Shown: positions 7,200-16,743, counted from the stretch's first letter. The stretch is DNA of 35,964 nucleotides from an uncultured Blautia sp. (GCF_934371575.1 NZ_CAKRNY010000038.1:1-35964); one strand, 5' to 3'. Made by a program: numbers and translations. Notes: a model not told the origin generated them from the letters alone.

Positions 7200-7978
7200 A
7201 AAAAAGTACCCGTTTCGAGAGGATATATCTTGGACTGGTTTTTTTCCTGATGTATCTTCCTGTAGCTGTAGTAATAATCTTTTCTTTTAATGAATCCAAG
7301 CTGCCGGTAAGACTGACCGATTTTTCCCTTCAGTGGTACGAAAAGCTTTTCGCAGACAGTGCCATGATGGAAGCACTGGTAAACAGCCTGATTCTCGGCG
7401 TGGCAAGCTGTGCAGTTTCTGCTGTCATAGGAACTCTTGGTGCAGTGGGATTGTCACGGATTCACTGGAAAACAAAGGGAGTGCTTGAGTACATCTCTAT
7501 TTTGCCCCTTATGATACCGGAAATTATTCTGGGTATGGTGCTGATGGCATTTTTCTACCTGCTGAACCTGCCTTTTGGAATGCTTACCCTGTTGATCGGA
7601 CATACGGTGTTTTGCGTTCCCTATATATTGATGGAAGTAAAAGCCAGACTTGTGGGCATGGATCCTTCTCTTGAAGAAGCAGCCCGGGATCTTGGAGCCA
7701 CTTCCATGAGAGCCTTTTTTGATATCACATTGCCGCTGATCATGCCGGCAGTGGCATCTGGCTCATTACTTGCTTTTGCCATGTCCATGGATGATGTGGT
7801 GATCAGTATTTTTATTAACGGTCCGAAGCTGTCCACCTTGCCAATCAAGGTGTACACTCAGATAAAAACCGGTGTAACGCCGGAAATCAATGCCCTGTGT
7901 ACGATCATGCTGGCTTTTACAGTGTTGATTCTTCTTATTTATTCTTTTATAAAGAAATTAAAGAAGAGCTATAAGTAA
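7196..7978 (+). CDS. potC: ABC transporter permease (PotC family), system 1
   Basis: A 260-residue permease, six predicted helices, with the N-terminal signature FSFNESK that is typical of PotC and the EAA loop [15 protein letters not shown]. It forms the second half of the membrane channel with the preceding PotB. It overlaps potB by 4 nt. No binding protein of its own follows. The next gene is a second ATPase 23 nt downstream, so system 1 must borrow a binding protein, plausibly the standalone one at 11798. Confidence 0.9.
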   Translation: MKKSTRFERIYLGLVFFLMYLPVAVVIIFSFNESKLPVRLTDFSLQWYEKLFADSAMMEALVNSLILGVASCAVSAVIGTLGAVGLSRIHWKTKGVLEYISILPLMIPEIILGMVLMAFFYLLNLPFGMLTLLIGHTVFCVPYILMEVKARLVGMDPSLEEAARDLGATSMRAFFDITLPLIMPAVASGSLLAFAMSMDDVVISIFINGPKLSTLPIKVYTQIKTGVTPEINALCTIMLAFTVLILLIYSFIKKLKKSYK

Positions 7979-8001
7979 TAGGGACGGAAAGGAGCACACA
8001 A

Positions 8002-9045
8002 ATGAACAAACTCATAGAGTTGAAAAATCTCACAAAAAACTTTGATGACCAGCAGGTTCTTCGTGGAATTAACCTGGACATCTATGAGAACGAGTTTCTC
8101 ACCCTTCTGGGACCAAGCGGCTGTGGAAAGACTACAACCCTTCGAATTATTGCAGGCTTCGAGGAGCCAAGCGGCGGTGAAGTGCTGTTTAACGGCATTG
8201 AGATTTCCAAGCTTCCTCCATATAAGCGAGAGGTCAACACCGTTTTCCAGAAATATGCCCTTTTTCCCCATCTGAACGTGGCGGATAACATTGGATTTGG
8301 TCTGAATCTGAAAAAAATGGATAAGGATGTGATCCGGCAGAAAGTTAGCAAAATGCTGAAAATGGTAGGCCTTGAGGGCTTTGAAAAAAGAGACGTTACA
8401 TTGCTTTCGGGAGGACAGCAGCAGCGAGTTGCCATTGCACGAGCTCTGGTAAACGAGCCGAAAATTCTTCTTCTTGACGAGCCTCTTGGCGCGCTGGATG
8501 CGAAAATACGAAAACAGATGCAGATCGAGCTGAAAAAAATCCAGCAGGAGGTTGGAATTACCTTTATTTATGTTACTCATGACCAGGAAGAAGCCCTTTC
8601 CATGTCTGATACTGTCGTTGTTATGAATAACGGTGAAATTCAGCAGATTGGTTCTCCTACCGATATTTACAACGAGCCCGAAAACCGTTTCGTAGCAAGC
8701 TTCATTGGAGAATCCAATATTATAGAAGGAATTATGATCAGAGATTATCTGGTTCAGTTTGATGGATTTGAATTCGAATGCGTGGACAAAGGCTTTGAGG
8801 ATAATGAGGAAATCGAGGTTGTGCTTCGTCCTGAGGATCTTGACATTGTGGAACCGTCTCAGGCGAAAATCAGCGGTGTTGTCCGAAACGTTACATTCAA
8901 AGGTGTTCATTACGAAATTCTCGTAGAAACAGAACTGCGCACCTATAAAGTTCAGACTACCGATTATGCGGAAGTGGGCCGCCAGGTAGGATTGAAATTC
9001 GGACCGGAAGATATTCACGTAATGTACAGAATGGGAGCTTACTGA
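8002..9045 (+). CDS. potA: Polyamine-type ABC transporter ATPase (PotA family), system 2
   Basis: A 347-residue paralogue of the first ATPase. It has Walker [10 protein letters not shown] (37-45), Q-loop Gln83, LSGGQ (135-139), Walker B ILLLDE (155-160), switch His193 and a shorter C-terminal TOBE domain (about 230-345). AAAGGAG precedes the ATG. The stop and the next ATG share one base (TGATG). It lacks the long charged tail of system 1. The duplicate is clearly diverged, so this is not a recent tandem copy. Confidence 0.92.
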   Translation: MNKLIELKNLTKNFDDQQVLRGINLDIYENEFLTLLGPSGCGKTTTLRIIAGFEEPSGGEVLFNGIEISKLPPYKREVNTVFQKYALFPHLNVADNIGFGLNLKKMDKDVIRQKVSKMLKMVGLEGFEKRDVTLLSGGQQQRVAIARALVNEPKILLLDEPLGALDAKIRKQMQIELKKIQQEVGITFIYVTHDQEEALSMSDTVVVMNNGEIQQIGSPTDIYNEPENRFVASFIGESNIIEGIMIRDYLVQFDGFEFECVDKGFEDNEEIEVVLRPEDLDIVEPSQAKISGVVRNVTFKGVHYEILVETELRTYKVQTTDYAEVGRQVGLKFGPEDIHVMYRMGAY

Positions 9046-9866
9046 TGAAACAGTTTAAACGGCTGATCATTCCGTATTTTATCTGGGCAATTGTTATCCT
9101 TGTGATCCCACTGTTTCTGATTGCCCTGTATGCGTTTACCACAGAAGGAAATGAAGTAATGACACTTTCCTTCACCTGGGGAAACTTTGCCAAATTCCTG
9201 GAAGCTACCTACCTGAACGTGATCCTGAAATCCTTCTGGCTGGGACTTCTCACCACCTTTATCTGTCTGGTGCTTGGCTATCCCCTTGCCCTGATCATTG
9301 CAAGATGCTCTGAGAAAGTCCAGGGACTTCTCATTATGCTGGTAACCATCCCGATGTGGATCAACATGCTTCTTCGTACCTATGCATGGATGAACCTTCT
9401 TGCGGATAACGGAATTATCAATAATCTTCTGGCAAAAATCGGACTGGGACCTATCAGCATGATGTATACTGATTTTTCCGTAATGCTTGGTCTGATCTGC
9501 AACTTTATGCCCTTTATGATCATTCCTATCCATACATCCTTAAATAAAATGGACAAATCCCTGATCGAGGCAGCTTATGATCTGGGAGCCAATCGTTTCC
9601 AGACCTTCTGGAAGGTAATCTGGAAGCTGTCCCTGCCAGGGGTGGTAAATGGTATTATGATGGTATTCCTTCTTGCCATTTCTTCTTTCGTTATTCCGAA
9701 ACTTCTCGGAGGCGGACAGTACATGCTCATCGGTAACCTGATCGAATCCCAGTTTATCTCAGTTGGAGACTGGAATTTCGGAAGTGCCATTTCCATGATT
9801 CTGGCTGTGATCATCCTGATCTTTATGAGCCTGATGAAACGGATGGACAAGGAAAAAGGAGAGTAG
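9045..9866 (+). CDS. potB: ABC transporter permease (PotB family), system 2
   Basis: A 273-residue permease with six helices and the EAA loop EAAYDLGANRFQTFW, of ordinary PotB length and without the long N-terminal extension of its system 1 paralogue. It is translationally coupled to the ATPase before it. The PotCD fusion begins 10 nt later, completing a normal transporter. Confidence 0.92.
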   Translation: MKQFKRLIIPYFIWAIVILVIPLFLIALYAFTTEGNEVMTLSFTWGNFAKFLEATYLNVILKSFWLGLLTTFICLVLGYPLALIIARCSEKVQGLLIMLVTIPMWINMLLRTYAWMNLLADNGIINNLLAKIGLGPISMMYTDFSVMLGLICNFMPFMIIPIHTSLNKMDKSLIEAAYDLGANRFQTFWKVIWKLSLPGVVNGIMMVFLLAISSFVIPKLLGGGQYMLIGNLIESQFISVGDWNFGSAISMILAVIILIFMSLMKRMDKEKGE

Positions 9867-9876
9867 GGGGGATATC

Positions 9877-11724
9877 ATGCAGAAAAAGACAAGCTTTTTT
9901 CAGAAATTTTACGTGGCCATCTGCCTGGTGTTTTTCTATCTGCCTATCCTGGTGACCATGATCTTTTCCTTTAACTCTTCCAAATCCCTGACAAAGTTTA
10001 CGGGATTTTCCATGAGATGGTATGGAGAACTGCTTCACAATACAGAGGTCAGCAAGGCGGTATATGTATCCGTAACCATTGCCATACTGGCAACTGTGAT
10101 TTCCACAGTGCTTGGAACGATTACAGCGATTGGCCTGTCCAAGTCCAGAAAGGTGTTAAAGGAAACACTTTTAAATATCAACAACCTGCCGATCCTGAAT
10201 CCGGATATTGTAACAGCCATTGGACTGATGCTTCTTTTTTCCTCACTTGGATTCCGGAAAGGTTATTTTACCATGCTGCTGGCGCACATTTCCTTCTGTA
10301 CGCCTTATGTAATTACCAGTGTTTATCCCAAGGTGCGAAGCCTTGATCCCAACCTGGCAAATGCAGCCATGGATCTTGGTGCAACTCCTTTTCAGGCGCT
10401 GACCAAGGTAATTGTGCCGATGATCAAGGATGGTATTTTCGCAGGTGCACTGCTTGCCTTTACCATGTCCTTTGATGATTTCGTAATTTCGTATTTCGTA
10501 TCCGGAAACGGTGTGAAAAATATTTCCATTGTGGTTTATAACATGACCAAGCGAATCAATCCGACGATCAATGCATTGTCCACAATTGTAATTATGGTCA
10601 TTGTGCTGGTGCTTGTTTTGGCCCATGTGCTGCCATCTGTTCTGGAGAAGCATGCAAACAAGCATGCGAAAAAGATTCAGCGCGTTATTGCACTTCTTGT
10701 AGTGGCAGCTCTTGGTTTCGGACTTATGAAGTGCGGCGGCAGTGCAAAAGAGAGCCATGTGCTGAAGGTTTACAATGCAGGAGAGTATATGGATCTGGAT
10801 CTTCTGACAGAATTTGAACAGGAATACAATTGCACAGTGGTTTACGAAACTTTCGAATCTAACGAAATGATGTATACGAAACTTTCCGGTGGTGAGTCCT
10901 ACGACGTTCTGATTCCATCTGATTACATGATCGAGCGTTTAATTAAGGAAGATTATCTCCAGCATATTGACTGGGATCTGATTCCAAACAAGGACAATCT
11001 GATGGAAGAGGTTATGAATAAGAGCTATGACCCGGGCAACCGCTATTCCTGCCCGTATTTCTGGGGAACTGTTGGAATCCTTTATGATACAACAGTAGTT
11101 GATCCGGAAGATCTGCAGGAGGGCTGGGATATCCTTAAGAATACTAAGTATAAAGGTAACATTTATATGTACGATTCAGAAAGGGATTCCTTTATGATCG
11201 CACTGAAGGCTCTTGGATACTCCATGAATACCACAGACGAAAACCAGATCTGGGAAGCATATCAGTGGCTGATCGACCAGCGAAATACCATGGAGCCTAT
11301 CTATGCAGGTGACGATGTGATCGATAACATGATTTCCGGAAACAAGGCTATGGCAGTTGTATATTCCGGAGATGCATCCTATATTATCAGCGAAAACCCG
11401 GATATGGATTACTTCACACCGAACCAGGGAACAAACAACTGGTATGATGCAATGGTTATTACAAGGGACTGCAATGAGACAGAGCTTGCCCATCAGTTTA
11501 TTAATTTTATGCTAAATGAAGAATCTGCTCTTTCCAATACGGAAGAAGTAGGTTATACTTCTCCTGTAAAGAGTGTTTACGAAACTATGATCGAGGGAGA
11601 CTACGAAGGTGTTTCTTCTTACATTCCGGATTTCGAAAATCCAAACAGTGAGATTTTCCGTTATCAGGAACCGAAAATCAAGCAGAAATATGCGGAGCTG
11701 TGGACTAAGATCAAGGCAGAGTAA
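9877..11724 (+). CDS. potCD: PotC-PotD fusion: permease joined to polyamine-binding protein
   Basis: A 615-residue fusion. Residues 1-255 are a PotC permease (FSFNSSK near 30-36, EAA-type loop NAAMDLGATPFQAL about 162-175). A basic linker (256-269) and a further hydrophobic helix (about 270-284) lead to an extracellular PotD binding domain (about 295-615). The binding domain keeps the SYDVLIPSDYMIERL element (341-355), YSGDASY, and the NWYDAMV stretch with Trp522/Asp524, the equivalents of the PotD residues that hold the polyamine. The extra helix tethers the binding protein to its own channel, fixing 1:1 stoichiometry. Such fusions are known in Firmicutes. A G-rich ribosome site precedes the ATG. 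Confidence 0.92.
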   Translation: MQKKTSFFQKFYVAICLVFFYLPILVTMIFSFNSSKSLTKFTGFSMRWYGELLHNTEVSKAVYVSVTIAILATVISTVLGTITAIGLSKSRKVLKETLLNINNLPILNPDIVTAIGLMLLFSSLGFRKGYFTMLLAHISFCTPYVITSVYPKVRSLDPNLANAAMDLGATPFQALTKVIVPMIKDGIFAGALLAFTMSFDDFVISYFVSGNGVKNISIVVYNMTKRINPTINALSTIVIMVIVLVLVLAHVLPSVLEKHANKHAKKIQRVIALLVVAALGFGLMKCGGSAKESHVLKVYNAGEYMDLDLLTEFEQEYNCTVVYETFESNEMMYTKLSGGESYDVLIPSDYMIERLIKEDYLQHIDWDLIPNKDNLMEEVMNKSYDPGNRYSCPYFWGTVGILYDTTVVDPEDLQEGWDILKNTKYKGNIYMYDSERDSFMIALKALGYSMNTTDENQIWEAYQWLIDQRNTMEPIYAGDDVIDNMISGNKAMAVVYSGDASYIISENPDMDYFTPNQGTNNWYDAMVITRDCNETELAHQFINFMLNEESALSNTEEVGYTSPVKSVYETMIEGDYEGVSSYIPDFENPNSEIFRYQEPKIKQKYAELWTKIKAE

Positions 11725-11752
11725 ACATAGGAATTTGTAAAAATGGAAACCT

Positions 11753-11770
11753 GGCTGGCAGAAGCCGGCT
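11753..11770 (+). other. Intergenic hairpin between potCD and the binding-protein gene
   Basis: GGCTGGC (11753-11759), AGAA loop, GCCGGCT (11764-11770), with wobble pairs, followed by GTGTTTT. It could be a weak terminator or an RNA-stabilising hairpin that sets the relative amount of the downstream binding protein. The T-run is short. Confidence 0.35.
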
Positions 11771-11797
11771 GTGTTTTCGAAGAAGAGGAGAACGATT

Positions 11798-12826
11798 ATG
11801 AAGAAAAAGGTATTTGCAGTAATTCTTTCTGCTGCAGCAATCTGCGGCAGCCTGTCACCTGTATACGCAGCTGACTCCGAGCTTGTCCTTTATACCTGGG
11901 AAGGAATGTTTCCGCAGGAGGTTCTGGACGGATTTGAGGAAGAAACCGGCTGTAAAATCGTATATTCCAACTTTGACACTGACGAAACCATGCTGGAGAA
12001 GGTTTCCATGGCAAAAGGCGGAGACTATGATGTGGTAATCGCAGATGATTACATCCTTGAGAAAATCGTGGAAGAAGGTCTTGCCACCAAGCTTGACAAA
12101 GACAAAATCTCCAACTGGGGAAATATCAATCCTCTTTACCAGGGACAGTTTTACGATGAGAATGACGAGTACACTGTGCCATATGGCGCAGGTATTCCGC
12201 TGATCGTATACGATCCGGAAGAAGTGGACATTGACATCAAAGGCTATTCTGATCTGTGGGATCCGTCCCTGGAGGACAGCATAGCGCTGATCGCCAACTA
12301 CCGTGTTATTAACGGAATTACTCTTCTCACCATGGGAAAAAGCATGAATGAAGAAGATGTGGATACCATAGCAGAGGCAGGAGAGAAGCTTGTGGAGCTG
12401 GCTCCCAATGTGCGTATGATCCAGGATGACAATACCCAGAATGCGCTTTTGAACGGAGAGGCTTCCGTAGCGTTCCTTTACACCTCCCAGGTAACTGCAG
12501 CTCTGGCAGAGAACCCGGATCTGAAGGTGGTTTATCCGGAGGAAGGTCTTGGCTTCGGTGTTATGGGAATGTTTATTCCAAGCGAGGCTCCCAATGCAGA
12601 TGCAGCTTACCAGTTTGTAGATTACATTTTAAGACCGGAGGTTGCTGCACAGTGTTTCAATTATATCGGTTACTACTGCACCAACAAGGCTGCAGACGAG
12701 CTGGTGGATGAGAGCCTGGTGGTTCCGGACAGTGTAACAAGCGGTGAGAGTATTAAGAATGTAAGCCAGGAAGCTGAGGAACAGTATAATAAGAACTGGA
12801 CCGAGTTTAAGGCAGCCTGTGATTAA
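11798..12826 (+). CDS. Secreted PotD-like substrate-binding protein with altered ligand site
   Basis: A 342-residue extracytoplasmic binding protein. It has a signal peptide with KKK, a hydrophobic core and a probable cut after PVYA (about 24). There is no lipobox, so how it stays at the surface is unclear. The fold is PotD-like: LYTWEG (31-36), YDVVIADDYILEK (77-89), AFLYTSQ and ALAENPDL. At the place where PotD-type proteins have W-x-D (NWYDAMV in the fusion next door), this one reads GFGVMGM (252-258), replacing Trp and Asp by Gly254 and Met256. Polyamine binding is therefore doubtful. It may serve system 1 with another ligand. AGAGGAG precedes the ATG at 11798; the ATG nine codons earlier lacks one. 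Confidence 0.85.
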   Translation: MKKKVFAVILSAAAICGSLSPVYAADSELVLYTWEGMFPQEVLDGFEEETGCKIVYSNFDTDETMLEKVSMAKGGDYDVVIADDYILEKIVEEGLATKLDKDKISNWGNINPLYQGQFYDENDEYTVPYGAGIPLIVYDPEEVDIDIKGYSDLWDPSLEDSIALIANYRVINGITLLTMGKSMNEEDVDTIAEAGEKLVELAPNVRMIQDDNTQNALLNGEASVAFLYTSQVTAALAENPDLKVVYPEEGLGFGVMGMFIPSEAPNADAAYQFVDYILRPEVAAQCFNYIGYYCTNKAADELVDESLVVPDSVTSGESIKNVSQEAEEQYNKNWTEFKAACD

Positions 12827-12863
12827 TTGAATTGTATTAATCCAGTAAAAGGATAAAATCAGG

Positions 12864-12922
12864 AAAGAGCCTGTAAGTGAGCTATTCGGGGAAAACGGAT
12901 AAATCACTGTGCAGGCTCTTTT
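12864..12922 (+). terminator. Terminator of the pot block
   Basis: AAAGAGCCTGTAAGTGA (12864-12880) pairs with TCACTGTGCAGGCTCTTTT (12904-12922). The stem is long with one bulge, and the 3' side ends in T residues. Confidence 0.8.
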
Positions 12923-12931
12923 ACACTGATA

Positions 12932-12960
12932 TTGACAAAGTTTCGCCAGTGTGTGATTAT
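12932..12960 (+). promoter_or_regulatory. Promoter of ptsI
   Basis: TTGACA (12932-12937), 17-nt spacer, GATTAT (12955-12960), with a TG one base upstream of the -10 (extended -10). It lies 40 nt before the ptsI start. Confidence 0.65.
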
Positions 12961-12999
12961 TATTTACAGGAATAAATGAGTTTTTAGGGGAGAAACAAA

Positions 13000-14604
13000 A
13001 TGGAAATATACAAGGGAGCTTCCGCCTTTGCAGGGATTGCCATTGGGAAAATCAGGTTTTACCGGAAAGGCGAATATCAGATTCGACAGCATCAGACAGA
13101 TGATGTGAAAAAGGAATTAAAGAATTTCGACATAGCGCGTCGGCATGTGATGCAGACTTTAAAAGAAGAATACGACAGAATATCAGAGAACCAGATTCTG
13201 GAGCAGGCAGAGCTTCTGGGCTCCGGCAGCTTTCTTCGTGCGGTACAGAGTATGATCACAGGGGAAAAGGTGACCGCAGCTTACGCGGTGCAGACCACAA
13301 AAGATGAAATGCAGAGTACTTTTTCCAGTCTGAATGATCCGTCCATAAAGGAGCGAATCCACAATGTAAGCCGTATCTCCAGTCTTCTTCTGGAAATTCT
13401 TGGGGAAGATGAGAACAAAATTGACCTGGGAGAGGAACCAATTATTCTGGCAGCAGATGCCCTTTCTCTTGCAGAACTGATGGAAATGGATAAGGAGAAG
13501 CTTCTGGGTATTGTCACTCGTAAAGGTTCTGCCACTTCTCATGCTGCGATCCTTGCAAAAAATATGGATATTCCCTGCGTTACAGGTATTGGGATTCCAC
13601 AGTCAGAAGAAGATTGGGAAGACAGCATTGCTATTATTGATGGATATACAGGTACTTTTTATCTGGAGCCTGACAATGAGGTGCGCAAGGAGTATGAGAT
13701 CCGCCGGAAAGCAGATCAGGTGGAAAGAGAAGCGCTTCTGAAATTAAAAGATGCCGACGATGTTACTTTGGATGGGCGCAAAGTGGGAATATATGCGAAT
13801 ATTGGAAGTCTGGATGACTTGAACAGCGCTCTTTATTACGGTGCCAGGGGGATTGGACTTTTGCGCAGTGAATTCCAGTATCTTGGCAGGGAGAATTATC
13901 CAGGTGAAGAAGAGCTTTTTCAGGCATATAAGAAAACAGCACAGACAATGGGCGACCGTCTGGTTGTAATTCGTACAGCCGATCTGGGCGCTGATAAGCA
14001 GGCACCTTATCTGGAAATTCCCAAGGAAACGAATCCACTTATGGGGAATCGTGGAATCCGTCTCAGCCTGGACCGCAAAAATCTGTTCAAAACTCAGATC
14101 CGCGCTATTTACCGCGCAAGCTGGTATGGCAATCTGGGAATGATGTATCCTATGATCTGCGCAGAAGAAGAAATGGATGAGATCGAAGTGCTGACAGCAG
14201 AAGTAAAAGAAGAACTGAGAATAGCCGGAGTACCTTTTAAAGAAATCCGTACCGGAATTATGATGGAAACGCCAGCTGCTGTGATGATGGGGAAAGAACT
14301 GGCGAAACGGGTGGATTTTCTTGGAATCGGAACAAATGACCTGACTCAGTATACACTGGCAATGGACCGTCAGAATCCTCTTTTACAGAAGAAATATGAT
14401 GATCATCATCCTGCAATCCTGAAGATGATCAAAATGATCGTCGATGCAGGACACGCGCAGAATTGCAAAGTATGCCTCTGTGGGGAACTGGCAGCGGATA
14501 CCAGACTGACTGAGAAATTTTTACAGATGGGTGTAGATGCACTGTCAGTGGTACCGGCATGTATTTTACCAGTGAGAAAAGCACTGAGAGAGGTAAGAAT
14601 ATGA
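13000..14604 (+). CDS. ptsI: Phosphoenolpyruvate-protein phosphotransferase (PTS Enzyme I)
   Basis: A 534-residue cytosolic Enzyme I, slightly shorter than the usual 570 or so. It takes phosphate from PEP on a histidine and passes it to HPr to drive sugar uptake. The phospho-His lies in GSATSHAAILAK (His181). The PEP-binding barrel shows IRTADLGADKQ, RGIRLSL, GIMMETPAA, GIGTNDLTQY and the C-terminal CLCGELAAD with Cys494. GGGGAG lies 7 nt before the ATG. No ptsH is adjacent; instead the gene overlaps a DUF362/ferredoxin gene by 4 nt, an unusual partner. Confidence 0.93.
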   Translation: MEIYKGASAFAGIAIGKIRFYRKGEYQIRQHQTDDVKKELKNFDIARRHVMQTLKEEYDRISENQILEQAELLGSGSFLRAVQSMITGEKVTAAYAVQTTKDEMQSTFSSLNDPSIKERIHNVSRISSLLLEILGEDENKIDLGEEPIILAADALSLAELMEMDKEKLLGIVTRKGSATSHAAILAKNMDIPCVTGIGIPQSEEDWEDSIAIIDGYTGTFYLEPDNEVRKEYEIRRKADQVEREALLKLKDADDVTLDGRKVGIYANIGSLDDLNSALYYGARGIGLLRSEFQYLGRENYPGEEELFQAYKKTAQTMGDRLVVIRTADLGADKQAPYLEIPKETNPLMGNRGIRLSLDRKNLFKTQIRAIYRASWYGNLGMMYPMICAEEEMDEIEVLTAEVKEELRIAGVPFKEIRTGIMMETPAAVMMGKELAKRVDFLGIGTNDLTQYTLAMDRQNPLLQKKYDDHHPAILKMIKMIVDAGHAQNCKVCLCGELAADTRLTEKFLQMGVDALSVVPACILPVRKALREVRI

Positions 14605-15755
14605 GTAATAAAAGCAAAGTAATCGTACTTCCATGCGAAACTTACAATGAAGAACGAATTTATGCACTTATGAAAAATGGTCTGTCTCAGTTGGGGGGAC
14701 TGGAAACACTTATAAATAAAGAAGAAAAAATCCTTCTGAAGCCCAATCTTCTGAAAAAGGCTGAATTAGAAAAGGCAGTAATCACACATCCTGTGGTAGT
14801 GGGAGCTTTTGCACGGATTCTTCGTGAAGAAGGCTGCGAAAATATTGTGCTTGCAGATTCCTGTGGCCACGGAACTACGAAACAGGTAATCCAGGGCACC
14901 GGAATGGACACTTATCTGGAGAAATACCAGATTCCGGCTATTGACTATACGAAAGGCGTGCGCGTGGAAAATCCGGATGGTGTCCAGGCGAAGGAATTTA
15001 TCCTTCCGAAAGAACTGCTGGAGGCAGAGTGTGTGATTTCTCTTTCCAAAATGAAAACCCACGCTCTGGAGCGAATTACAGGAGCAGTGAAGAACAGCTA
15101 TGGATTTGTATATGGGAAAAATAAGGCCATTGGTCATACCAAATATCCCAGCGCGGATAGCTTCGCCCGGATGCTCATTGATCTGAACCAGTATGTAAAG
15201 CCAAGACTTTATATTATGGATGGAATCACTGCAATGGAGGGAAATGGGCCGGGCTCCGGAGATCCGGTAGCCATGAACCTGATTCTTATGTCCACAGATC
15301 CTGTGGCACTGGACAGCGTGTTTGCAAGACTGGTTTATCTGAAACCGGAGATGGTTCCTACTAATTACCATGGAGAAAAGATGGGACTGGGAAATTGCAG
15401 GGAGGAAAATATTGAGGTTGTGGTAGTTGGGGAAGATGCGGTTTGTAATGTGATTTCGATGGAAGCATTAATAGAAAAATACGGCAATCCCAATTTCAAT
15501 GTGGACCGCACGAAAGTACGAAACAATGTCTGGACAAAACTTGCCAAGGCTCTGAATATTTTTCAGAAGAAACCCTACATTGAGCCTGATAAATGTATCC
15601 GTTGTGGAATCTGTGTAAACAGCTGTCCTGTGCCTGGCAAGGCGGTAGAGTTTCGAAATGGCAAAAATAATCCGCCTGTTTATGATTATAAGAAGTGTAT
15701 TCGATGCTTTTGCTGTCAGGAAATGTGTCCGAAGAAGGCGATTAAGGTGAAATAA
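14601..15755 (+). CDS. DUF362 domain protein with C-terminal 2[4Fe-4S] ferredoxin module
   Basis: A 384-residue protein. The N-terminal DUF362 domain (about 1-320) contains LLKPNLLKKAE, a SCGHGTTKQ loop and LSKMKTHALERITGAVKN. The last 53 residues are a two-cluster ferredoxin with C-x2-C-x2-C-x3-C at 332/335/338/342 and 366/369/372/376, plus an extra Cys371. The domain is widespread in anaerobes and its reaction is not established; an electron-transfer role is likely. The start at 14601 overlaps the ptsI stop (ATGA) with GAGGTAAG just upstream; an in-frame ATG 42 nt earlier lies within ptsI. A terminator-like inverted repeat follows. Confidence 0.88.
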   Translation: MSNKSKVIVLPCETYNEERIYALMKNGLSQLGGLETLINKEEKILLKPNLLKKAELEKAVITHPVVVGAFARILREEGCENIVLADSCGHGTTKQVIQGTGMDTYLEKYQIPAIDYTKGVRVENPDGVQAKEFILPKELLEAECVISLSKMKTHALERITGAVKNSYGFVYGKNKAIGHTKYPSADSFARMLIDLNQYVKPRLYIMDGITAMEGNGPGSGDPVAMNLILMSTDPVALDSVFARLVYLKPEMVPTNYHGEKMGLGNCREENIEVVVVGEDAVCNVISMEALIEKYGNPNFNVDRTKVRNNVWTKLAKALNIFQKKPYIEPDKCIRCGICVNSCPVPGKAVEFRNGKNNPPVYDYKKCIRCFCCQEMCPKKAIKVK

Positions 15756-15763
15756 TTTTATAG

Positions 15764-15849
15764 AAAAAGCCGCTGAAGAACGACAGAGAAGACGAGATGT
15801 ATTCAGTAAAGAGAAACATATCAAAATTCTTTGTGTTCCACAGCGGCTT
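15764..15849 (-). terminator. Terminator between convergent genes
   Basis: AAGCCGCTG (15767-15775) pairs with CAGCGGCTT (15841-15849), extended inward by GAAC/GTTC, around a long loop. On the minus strand the stem runs into TTTTT, so it best serves the methyltransferase gene. It may also slow plus-strand transcription. Confidence 0.6.
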
Positions 15850-15861
15850 ATGTACTATTAA

Positions 15862-16743
15862 TTACCGTCTGATAATCTTTGCTACTTCCCGAATAAATTC
15901 CGGTGTAGTACCGCAGCATCCACCTACGATACCGGCGCCTGCATCTACCAGAGTCTTAATATGATTCGCAAACTCGTCTGCCTTCATGGAGTACACAGCA
16001 TTTCCCTTATCATCAATGAAGGGCATGCCGGCGTTGGGCTTGGCAATAACCGGAACGGATACGTTCTCCTTGATATTGCGGATGACAGAAAGCAGCTGAT
16101 CAGGACCAACAGAACAGTTTACACCTACGGCATCAGCTCCTGCAGCTTCCAGGGAAGCAGCTGCTTCGATGATATTTCCACCGCTGAAAATGCTTCCGTC
16201 GGCTTCTACCGTCATAGTACACATGATTGGCAGTTCACAGACAGTAGAAGCAGCATCTACAGCTGCGAGAGATTCTTCTATATTAATCATGGTTTCGGCA
16301 ACGATCAGATCAATGCCGGAATCCTTAAGAATGCCAAGCTGCTCCTGGTACATTTCAAAAGCTGCCTCATAGGTCATCTCCCCGGCAGGAGCCATCATCT
16401 TGCCGCTGGTGGTAATATCCGCTGCAACATAAACTTTATGGTCTGCTGCGTCAGCGACTTCTCTTGAATAAGAAACAAGAGTGCGGTTAATGTCTACGAT
16501 ACGGTCCTGAAGCTCATGCATGGTGAGATTGACACGGTTTCCTCCAAATGTAGGCGCATAGATAATATTACTTCCGGCTTCAATATAAGCTCTCTGAAGC
16601 TTCTGGATCACATCCTTATGGGACAATACCCATTCCTCTGTACAGATGCCCTTCGGCATACCGGCGGTCATCAGATTGGAGCCTGTAGCGCCATCCAAAA
16701 TTACAACATTCTGTGTCAGTGCCTGAAATTCCTGTTTTGTCAT
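15862..16743 (-). CDS. Homocysteine S-methyltransferase domain protein (stand-alone MetH N-terminal module)
   Basis: A 293-residue zinc-dependent methyltransferase that moves a methyl group to homocysteine to make methionine. It starts with the family motif LDGATGSNLM (about 16-25). The three Zn ligands are visible as Cys210 (GVNCSVG) and Cys276/Cys277 (GGCCGTTP). It contains only the homocysteine-binding barrel, with no folate, cobalamin or reactivation domain. It therefore either uses a small methyl donor or works with separately encoded MetH parts, none of which are in this window. GGAGGAATT precedes the ATG. Confidence 0.88.
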   Translation of the reverse strand: MTKQEFQALTQNVVILDGATGSNLMTAGMPKGICTEEWVLSHKDVIQKLQRAYIEAGSNIIYAPTFGGNRVNLTMHELQDRIVDINRTLVSYSREVADAADHKVYVAADITTSGKMMAPAGEMTYEAAFEMYQEQLGILKDSGIDLIVAETMINIEESLAAVDAASTVCELPIMCTMTVEADGSIFSGGNIIEAAASLEAAGADAVGVNCSVGPDQLLSVIRNIKENVSVPVIAKPNAGMPFIDDKGNAVYSMKADEFANHIKTLVDAGAGIVGGCCGTTPEFIREVAKIIRR

